A stretch of DNA of 5,074 nt from Verrucomicrobiota bacterium. Its GTDB lineage: Bacteria > Verrucomicrobiota > Verrucomicrobiia > Opitutales > UBA2995. Below the pieces are notes generated by a model. That model saw nothing but the letters and a program-made list of their open reading frames with translations, had not been told where the DNA came from and made no database searches. Made by a program: the position numbers and the translations under genes. The DNA lies in the NCBI GenBank assembly GCA_027297085.1, contig JAPUIL010000508.1, positions 1-5,074 on the forward strand, written 5' to 3'. How positions within the stretch are numbered: the first letter of the stretch is position 1; the number at the start of each line of letters is the position of its first letter. This document shows, piece by piece, positions 1 to 4,248 of the stretch.

Positions 1-333
1 CTACAGAAATTTATTTAAAACTATGAATTACATGAATAGTACGTGGTCCTGACTGATTGTCCCAATGCCTCTCCTGATTCGTGTTCATTGGGCTCTTGAG
101 GTCATGTCGCGCATTGCGCTCGGTAGCGTGATTGGTCGTTACTAAATTCTACTCCTTGTTTTCGCGCTTTTTCGCGTCTTTCGTAGTGAAAATATTTTTC
201 TTATCCTCTTCCTTTCGCAGTTTCTCTTCTTAGGCCTTATTTCGTTATCGTTGTCGTAATCGAAAAAGTTGTTATTCCTAACATTTCAGTCGACAAAGTT
301 TTAACAATCGAGGCTTAACAAATAGTGAATATC
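1..333. other. Gene-free, pyrimidine-rich intergenic stretch
   Basis: I see no convincing gene here on either strand; open frames are short and unlike known proteins. From about 139 to 261 the plus strand is strongly pyrimidine-rich. Three features stand out: CCCAATG at 61-67 facing CATTGGG at 86-92 (7-bp stem, 18-nt loop, no T-run after it); the near-palindrome GCGCATTGCGC at 109-119; and a short 10-bp periodic run at 159-187. The first 18 bases, read in frame 1, could be the last codons of a plus-strand gene ending in TAA at 16-18, but that is too little to call. No rho-independent terminator is visible for the minus-strand gene that ends at 334. Confidence 0.6.
159..187. repeat. Short degenerate tandem repeat, about 10-bp period
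   Basis: Three successive units read TTTTCGCGCT (159-168), TTTTCGCGTC (169-178) and TTTCGTAGT (179-187). On the minus strand this is a run of CGAAA/GCGAAAA words. It resembles the CACGAAA-type degenerate repeats that I recall from intergenic DNA of Verrucomicrobiota and Planctomycetota; that link is from memory and was not tested. Three imperfect units are few, so a chance low-complexity run is possible. Confidence 0.4.
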
Positions 334-924
334 CTACTCCTCGAGAGCTCGCTTTACCAAACGCGTTCCTTCCTTGCTAAGAGTCAACTCCAAGGCTTCT
401 TGCCGGGCTTGATCTGACATCTTCGCCCAGGTCTTTTGAATGATCCTTACCATTTTTTCCTCATCCGTTTTGGCAATCAGATCGTCGAACTGTTGATCTA
501 AAAAGACCAAGCACAAGGCATCTTCGATCAATTGGACTTCAGGATCTCTGCCCAAGCCTTGCTTTAAATTAATAGCCCGTACCCGATCTATTACTGTGGT
601 GTCATAACCAACCTTTGCTAATACTGTAGTACTTTTATCTGCATGGAAACGCTTAAGATCCTTTCGCCAAGTCAAATACCCTACCCGACCCTCGGGATAT
701 TCAGCCCGAGGAATTTCCCAACGACACAGATGCTGGCAACGTGCCGCTAATCGGACCACCTCCGAAGCATCCGCATCCAGGTGAAACACCCATTCCGTCA
801 TCTTGTTGGCAAAAAACAACTCAAAGGGAACCGCCTCCCCATCCACCATTCGTGAGTTGGGATCCTGAGCATTCAGCAAATCAAACTCGGCTATGGCTTG
901 ATTAAACCGATCAGAACTTTTCAT
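334..924 (-). CDS. DUF4202 domain-containing protein
   Basis: This 196-residue soluble protein has no signal peptide or membrane segment. I recognise the DUF4202 family, whose biochemical function is unknown to me. Hallmarks in order are an N-terminal RFNQAIAEFDLLNAQDPN segment (residues 6-23), a KMTEW helix (41-45), the signature RLAARCQHLCRWEIPR (58-73) with Cys63, His65, Cys67, Arg68 and Trp69, then GYLTWR (82-87), His94 and the EDALCLVFL stretch (134-142). The clustered conserved His, Cys and acidic residues suggest a metal-binding or enzymatic all-helical fold, which is inference. The length is normal for the family, so the gene looks intact. The ATG at 924 is right because the family signature begins a few residues later, though no clear Shine-Dalgarno precedes it. 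It is divergent from the exported protein at 1051 and stands alone here, so context does not suggest a role. Confidence 0.9.
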   Translation of the reverse strand: MKSSDRFNQAIAEFDLLNAQDPNSRMVDGEAVPFELFFANKMTEWVFHLDADASEVVRLAARCQHLCRWEIPRAEYPEGRVGYLTWRKDLKRFHADKSTTVLAKVGYDTTVIDRVRAINLKQGLGRDPEVQLIEDALCLVFLDQQFDDLIAKTDEEKMVRIIQKTWAKMSDQARQEALELTLSKEGTRLVKRALEE

Positions 925-943
925 AAGCTAAGACAATCATTTC

Positions 944-996
944 CAGAATAAACTGACACGCAAAAAAAATAATGAATGAAACTAGTCTTTATTCTG
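944..996. repeat. 9-bp inverted repeat in the divergent promoter region
   Basis: CAGAATAAA at 944-952 faces its exact reverse complement TTTATTCTG at 988-996, with 35 nt between. It lies in the 126-bp spacer between the divergent starts at 924 (minus) and 1051 (plus), where both promoters must lie. It could be a pair of operator half-sites or chance in AT-rich DNA. No good -35/-10 pair is obvious. A weak plus-strand candidate is TTGCCC at 997-1002, a 17-bp gap and TATTCA at 1020-1025. Confidence 0.35.
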
Positions 997-1050
997 TTGC
1001 CCGAAGTTTGGATGTGCCATATTCAAATTGCTGAATCTCTATAACGATCC

Positions 1051-2133
1051 ATGAAAACCCTCAGTCATCTTCGAATCCTTGAATGGATCTGGGTTTCCGC
1101 TATTTTAATGATTACCGCATCGGCAGCCTCAGCTCAGGGAAGTCTTTATGGGGTGCAAAATCGGGCATCATCCCCGCAAGGACAGGATAGCTGGCAACTA
1201 TTCAACCACATCAACGACGACTCCACCGTCGCCAATCCCAATTCTGCTTTATTCGTTATAGCCGGCGGTATTTATGGAGCGGCGTTTAAAGATGACGTCT
1301 TCCATGGCGTTGAACTGGAGAATGGCACTAGTAAAGAATTTCTTGTAACAATCCCACACGAAGGAGATGCACTTGGAAGCCGTGTAAGTGAAAATGAAAT
1401 CGGTTTTTCCGACATTGAGGGCCTGGCCAATGTGGAAGGTCAATTGATGGGCATCAGTCTGGATTTTCCGGGCCACGTTTCACGTTTGATATCCATTAAT
1501 CATGAAACGGGAGTGGGAACTCTGATTGGCCAGGGGTCTTTTAATGTAATCATTCGAGGTCTGGCTTACGATCCCATCGCAAAAATTCTATATGGGGTTG
1601 GTATTCCATGGGGAGCAGGAGAAACTGCAGTAAACGAAAACAACCTATACATCATAAGTACTGAAACGGGAGCGACGACCCTTGTCGGAGACTTGGGCAC
1701 AAGACTGGAAAGTCTGGCATGGACGGCAACCCTCGGTCTCGTAGGAAGTTTTGATCACCTTTACCAGATCAACACCTCAACAGGAGTGGCAACCCAAATT
1801 GGCACCACCGATTATACAAATGGTCTGGGAACACCGGAGGGTTCAATCAACGGGATCTGGGCACTGGCAGGAATGGTGAATTTCGATGACGTCGAAGTGA
1901 CCCCGTTTTCAATAACTTCCATTGCCCTAAACAATTCGAGCCAAGCGGTTTTAGCATGGGAGTCTGAATCCGGATTCACCTTCCACGTCGAATGCAACCC
2001 GTCGCTCGACGGTGAAACATGGATTCAGGTAAGTGAATCTCTATCCGGCCAACCCACATCAATGAACTACACTGTAGCGGATCCAGAAACTCTAGATCCA
2101 AGGTTCTACAGAGTTATAAAGTCGTTCCCCTGA
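1051..2133 (+). CDS. Exported beta-propeller-like protein with Ig-like C-terminal tail
   Basis: This 360-residue protein is predicted to be exported. Residues 1-28 form a Sec signal peptide: a positive N-terminus, a hydrophobic core at about 12-22 and a likely cut after ASAASA at 28/29. The middle (about 30-280) holds imperfect repeats of the form LYxI…TGxxTxIG followed by GLAY/SLAW…LYGVG. The clearest copies are at about 146-184, 198-226 and 236-272. This is typical of beta-propeller blades and of secreted proteins with DUF4394-like repeats. The tail (about 287-358) contains LAWESESGFTFHVE, DGETWIQV and FYRV. I take it to be the immunoglobulin-like end domain common on Verrucomicrobiota exported proteins. 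I see no catalytic motif, lipobox or PEP-CTERM anchor. The function is unknown; a surface, adhesion or polymer-binding role is only a guess. The ATG at 1051 is supported by the signal peptide directly after it; no clear Shine-Dalgarno is visible. Confidence 0.82.
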   Translation: MKTLSHLRILEWIWVSAILMITASAASAQGSLYGVQNRASSPQGQDSWQLFNHINDDSTVANPNSALFVIAGGIYGAAFKDDVFHGVELENGTSKEFLVTIPHEGDALGSRVSENEIGFSDIEGLANVEGQLMGISLDFPGHVSRLISINHETGVGTLIGQGSFNVIIRGLAYDPIAKILYGVGIPWGAGETAVNENNLYIISTETGATTLVGDLGTRLESLAWTATLGLVGSFDHLYQINTSTGVATQIGTTDYTNGLGTPEGSINGIWALAGMVNFDDVEVTPFSITSIALNNSSQAVLAWESESGFTFHVECNPSLDGETWIQVSESLSGQPTSMNYTVADPETLDPRFYRVIKSFP

Positions 2134-2223
2134 ACCGCTCTCAAATAATCACTATTTCCTCAGTCCCAATACCGAGCATTCGATATCTTTGCAAATAGTC
2201 GTTCTTTAGAAATTAGCTTAAGT

Positions 2224-2248
2224 TGCTTATTGATCTAGATCAAGAGCA
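2224..2248. promoter_or_regulatory. FNR/CRP-type palindrome or convergent-gene hairpin
   Basis: TTGATCTAGATCAA at 2230-2243 is a perfect 14-bp palindrome. It matches the classic FNR consensus TTGAT-N4-ATCAA exactly. The place is odd, because the site lies between two convergent genes (ends at 2133 and 2269), where no promoter is expected. Alternatively it is an RNA hairpin: flanking TGCT (2224-2227) and AGCA (2245-2248) extend the stem after a small internal loop. No U-tract follows on either strand, so it is not a standard rho-independent terminator. Which role, if any, it has is open. Confidence 0.4.
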
Positions 2249-2268
2249 TCCCTGTCACCAATCCCATT

Positions 2269-2748
2269 TTAGTCCAATATTAGCAGGTCTAATTCGCCCA
2301 CTTCCAGGGTACCCGAAGTCAGGATACGTGCTCGCAGGCCACCCTTACCCTCCAGGAAAGCGCGAGCTCCCGGTCCTACTGAAGTTTCCATCCAATCACA
2401 GGGTGCAGCGTCCTGGGTGCCTTCGAACTCAATTGAACCAATCTTAAACCGTTTGCCGATCAATTCGTTCAAATTCACACCACGAATGAGTATGTTACGG
2501 CGAAAAGCCGAGTTTTCAAAGTATGGATCGGCCATCACTTCGCGCAGGGCATCAGCCACCTCGACTGAGAAGAATGTCACCTGTCCCTTGAAATCCTCGC
2601 CGTAGTCAAAAAAACGATCTCCCTCAAGCCCCTTGCCTGCTACACAAGCCACTGAGTCTGGTGAATGTACCGGGTGGTTTAATCGCTCCATACCGTAGCG
2701 ATTGTAAAAGTCGTGCCCGGGAGAAATGTAAATAGCTTCAATGTTCAT
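2269..2748 (-). CDS. MOSC domain-containing protein
   Basis: This 159-residue cytoplasmic protein consists of a single MOSC domain, the fold at the C-terminus of molybdenum-cofactor sulfurases and in small sulfur-carrier or hydroxylaminopurine-detoxifying proteins. Visible hallmarks are the IYISPGHDF start (6-14), VAGKGLEGDR (36-45), the GQVTFFS strand (55-61), RRNILIRGVNLNELIG (83-98), the PC motif with the family's conserved cysteine at Cys117, and GGLRARIL (136-143) before the final EVGELD strand. The length and motif order look complete. Standalone MOSC proteins are thought to handle sulfur or a molybdenum cofactor through the cysteine; the exact substrate cannot be read from sequence. 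The ATG at 2748 places the first family strand at once; only a weak AGAG lies just before it. The phosphatase gene upstream on the same strand ends 275 bp away, so co-transcription is doubtful. Confidence 0.88.
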   Translation of the reverse strand: MNIEAIYISPGHDFYNRYGMERLNHPVHSPDSVACVAGKGLEGDRFFDYGEDFKGQVTFFSVEVADALREVMADPYFENSAFRRNILIRGVNLNELIGKRFKIGSIEFEGTQDAAPCDWMETSVGPGARAFLEGKGGLRARILTSGTLEVGELDLLILD

Positions 2749-2805
2749 AACTCTATTGTTTCAAAAAGATGAGAAGTGATGAAGAGCAAGGCCCAGTCTA
2801 CCAAT

Positions 2806-2872
2806 AAGCGCGGGAACGTAGTCACCTACGTGACCAAGCTGTTGGCGGGCTGGAACGCCGCTATTCGCGCTT
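2806..2872. repeat. 67-bp structured element with inverted ends (possible dispersed repeat)
   Basis: AAGCGCG at 2806-2812 faces CGCGCTT at 2866-2872. Inside lies a hairpin ACGTAG (2816-2821), TCAC, CTACGT (2826-2831). An overlapping alternative is GTCAC (2821-2825), CTAC, GTGAC (2830-2834). A further GC-rich inverted segment follows: GCGG (2845-2848) and CCGC (2858-2861). The word GGAACG occurs twice (2813-2818 and 2852-2857). The element is more GC-rich than the flanking DNA. Nested short inverted repeats inside terminal inverted repeats suggest a REP- or MITE-like dispersed repeat, or a structured RNA. No target-site duplication is clear. A 67-codon open frame on the minus strand crosses it but looks like a by-product. 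Confidence 0.45.
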
Positions 2873-2881
2873 GTCGTTTTT

Positions 2882-2902
2882 AGCCTTCGAAAGGGCTTTT
2901 TT
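2882..2902 (+). terminator. Rho-independent terminator-like hairpin, plus strand
   Basis: AGCCTT (2882-2887), a CGAA loop (2888-2891) and AGGGCT (2892-2897) form a 6-bp stem with one G·U pair. TTTTT at 2898-2902 follows directly. The orientation fits only plus-strand transcripts; read on the minus strand the stem is followed by A residues. The flanking genes are both on the minus strand, so this hairpin has no obvious gene to end. It may stop a small plus-strand RNA or antisense transcription, or be part of the neighbouring repeat. Confidence 0.45.
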
Positions 2903-2993
2903 AGAACGCCAGTTTTAGTGAGCTTAATTAAGTGTCTATAAATCTCCATAACTAACTGATTCATTATTAGATAAACTCTGCTCTTTCGAAGGC
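2883..2993. repeat. 14-bp imperfect inverted repeat bounding 111 bp
   Basis: Bases 2883-2896 pair with 2980-2993 at 13 of 14 positions; the remaining pair is G·T. The outer 11 bases, GCCTTCGAAAG and CTTTCGAAGGC, are exactly complementary. The 83 bp between them are AT-rich and include the palindrome CTTAATTAAG at 2923-2932. The left arm overlaps the terminator-like hairpin, so the local hairpin and the long-range stem would exclude each other in RNA. It could also be a small inserted element; no flanking direct duplication is evident. Confidence 0.4.
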
Positions 2994-3023
2994 GTTTGAA
3001 ACGTTAGGGATAACTTGGATGCT

Positions 3024-3887
3024 TCAGGTCTGGGCAATTGAAGGAACTGGAAACACGCCTGCCGCTTTCCAGATCGATTCGACAGTACGACAAAAGTGAG
3101 AGGTCCCGGCATAATAATACACCTTGGGCGCCTTTACCCAAAATTCAGTCATTGGGAATATCGATTCATCGAAAAAGTGAAACTCCGTTCCCACCGCTTC
3201 ACAGAATGCGTATGCTGCTGCAATATCCCAAACACTCACCCGATTGCTGAACGATCCATCCATCAATCCGTTCGCCGTGTAGGCCAGGTGCAAAGTACCG
3301 CTACCCACGTTCCGCATTTTAAATCCCTGTCCTTTTAAGGCGACCAGCAGGTTAAATAAACGGTCGGAGGAAAACCCATCAAAGGCGACAAAGAGCTCGT
3401 TCGATTGAGTGCGGATACTAGGCGACATCGCAGCCTCCCCTTCAAATGCACCTCGACCCCTTCCTCCGCGCATAATCAGCTGCCGCGAGGCATCGTAAAT
3501 AAATCCATAGACCGGCACTCCATTGCGCAACAAACCGAGCGAGATAGCACACATCGACATACCCAGGGCAAAATTGTTAGTGCCATCGACCGGGTCGATA
3601 ATCCACACAAACTCCGAGGTAATAGATTCCGGTCCGGTTTGATCCTGCGTTTCTTCCGAGAAAAACTGGTCCTCGGGAAAGGCGGCTAGAATACGGGCTT
3701 CGGTTTCACGGGAAATCGTTAGATCCGCTTCCGTCACGCGCGAACGATCAGCCTTCCACTGGCTGTCCACATTGCCGAACAACCGCTGAAAGAAAGGAAT
3801 CTGTGCTTCAACCGCCGCTTTCCCCGCTTCGATCCGCTTTTGAATAGCTGCCTCCCCTTCCATGAGCGCCAATGGAAATGGCTTCAT
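3024..3887 (-). CDS. Inositol monophosphatase family protein
   Basis: This is a Mg2+-dependent phosphatase of the inositol monophosphatase/FBPase/CysQ superfamily, about 287 residues from the ATG at 3887. Counting from that ATG, the metal site is complete: VTEAD (Asp55), SEE (Glu78-Glu79), the core motif WIIDPVDGTNNF (95-106, with Asp98, Asp101, Gly102, Thr103) and WDIAAAY (Trp220-Asp221). The enzyme is predicted to be soluble and cytoplasmic. The natural substrate is uncertain: myo-inositol phosphate, PAP/PAPS or another sugar phosphate are all possible for this family, so I give no symbol. The start is uncertain. An in-frame TTG at 3905 has AGGA ten bases upstream, and an ATG at 3863 also fits; similarity to the family begins only after about residue 15. 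An in-frame TAG at 3918-3920 limits any further extension. The gene is divergent from dinB and 275 bp upstream of the MOSC gene on the same strand. Confidence 0.9.
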   Translation of the reverse strand: MKPFPLALMEGEAAIQKRIEAGKAAVEAQIPFFQRLFGNVDSQWKADRSRVTEADLTISRETEARILAAFPEDQFFSEETQDQTGPESITSEFVWIIDPVDGTNNFALGMSMCAISLGLLRNGVPVYGFIYDASRQLIMRGGRGRGAFEGEAAMSPSIRTQSNELFVAFDGFSSDRLFNLLVALKGQGFKMRNVGSGTLHLAYTANGLMDGSFSNRVSVWDIAAAYAFCEAVGTEFHFFDESIFPMTEFWVKAPKVYYYAGTSHFCRTVESIWKAAGVFPVPSIAQT

Positions 3888-3969
3888 TTCCAACGTCAAG
3901 TGCAAGCGAGTAGAATCCTACTTATTCCTCCTCTTTGCCCTAATCCTCCTCACGTGCCTTTCGTCTTGA

Positions 3970-4066
3970 TCACAATGACGGCGGCACTGTGAGGACCCGT
4001 CTTCGCAACACTACGTCGAGGCAAGCTGTAGTGGCCCTACCATTGCGGACTTTTGCGGTAGGGCTA
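3970..4066. repeat. Run of three successive stem-loops in the divergent spacer
   Basis: Three inverted repeats follow one another: TCACA/TGTGA (3970-3974, 3988-3992; 13-nt loop), CACTAC/GTAGTG (4009-4014, 4028-4033; 13-nt loop) and GCCCTACC/GGTAGGGC (4034-4041, 4057-4064; 15-nt loop, extendable to 10 bp with one G·T). The last two abut. No T-run follows on either strand, so these are not rho-independent terminators. The middle one carries CTACGT…CAAGCTGT, also found in the element at 2806-2872. A degenerate dispersed repeat is the likeliest reading; a structured leader of either flanking gene is possible. Confidence 0.4.
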
Positions 4067-4101
4067 GAGCTTCCTGTAACGTTTAATTCGACAAAGAATT
4101 G

Positions 4102-4137
4102 TTGCAATAAGTAAACATATGTTCACTATATATGTTT
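4102..4137 (+). promoter_or_regulatory. Possible dinB promoter with LexA-like operator
   Basis: AAACATATGTTC at 4113-4124 differs by one base from GAAC-N4-GTTC, the SOS box bound by LexA in Gram-positive bacteria. It also lies in a larger inverted repeat, AAACATAT (4113-4120) and ATATGTTT (4130-4137). TTGCAA at 4102-4107 could be a -35 and TATATA at 4127-4132 a -10, with a longish 19-bp gap, so a bound repressor would sit between them. dinB is a standard SOS gene, which makes this credible. The Verrucomicrobiota LexA motif, as I recall it, is TGTTC-N4-GAACA, and only its first half is present here (4120-4124). The operator call is therefore tentative. Confidence 0.4.
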
Positions 4138-4240
4138 TTCGCCAGGTTGAGCAAAAACCAAATGGAAGATGAGTTCGAATCACTCGATTCTGCCGCACTT
4201 TTAAAAACAACTTCTCAACTCTTTTGCTCAACCTGGCGAA
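4138..4240. repeat. Perfect 19-bp inverted repeat in the dinB leader
   Basis: TTCGCCAGGTTGAGCAAAA at 4138-4156 is exactly complementary to 4222-4240, with 65 bp between the arms. The right arm ends 8 nt before the dinB ATG. A chance 19-bp perfect match this close is very unlikely. In RNA it would form a long stem close to the start codon; in DNA it could be the ends of a 103-bp miniature inverted-repeat element. No target-site duplication is seen: the outer flanks are GTTT on the left and TCAT on the right. Confidence 0.75.
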
Positions 4241-4248
4241 TCATACAG

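Noticed and set aside
61..92. CCCAATG/CATTGGG hairpin as a terminator
   Set aside because: The 18-nt loop is long and no T-run follows on either strand.
1249..1997. Minus-strand open frames opposite the exported-protein gene
   Set aside because: Short, no motif, antisense to a better-supported gene with a signal peptide.
2761..2964. 67-codon open frame on the minus strand
   Set aside because: It crosses the structured repeat-like element and the terminator-like hairpin, shows no family motif, and has no ribosome binding site. Most likely a by-product of the repeat.
3038..3689. Plus-strand open frames opposite the phosphatase gene
   Set aside because: They lie wholly antisense to a gene with a complete active site and show no recognisable domain.
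3918..3953. GTG mini-frame of 12 codons with two AGGAGG-like boxes ahead of the phosphatase, as a leader peptide
   Set aside because: It is purine-rich with Arg/Lys codons only, shows no regulatory codon run and has no convincing ribosome binding site. The purine boxes lie more than 20 nt from any usable phosphatase start.
4165..4195. tRNA-like 3' end: GAGTTCGAATC followed by CTGCCGCA, resembling a T-arm and acceptor
   Set aside because: With the TTCGAAT loop aligned, only two of five T-stem pairs form, four extra bases precede the acceptor-like part, and no matching 5' half (GCGGCAG) occurs upstream. At most a decayed fragment; the stretch also reads in the dinB frame.
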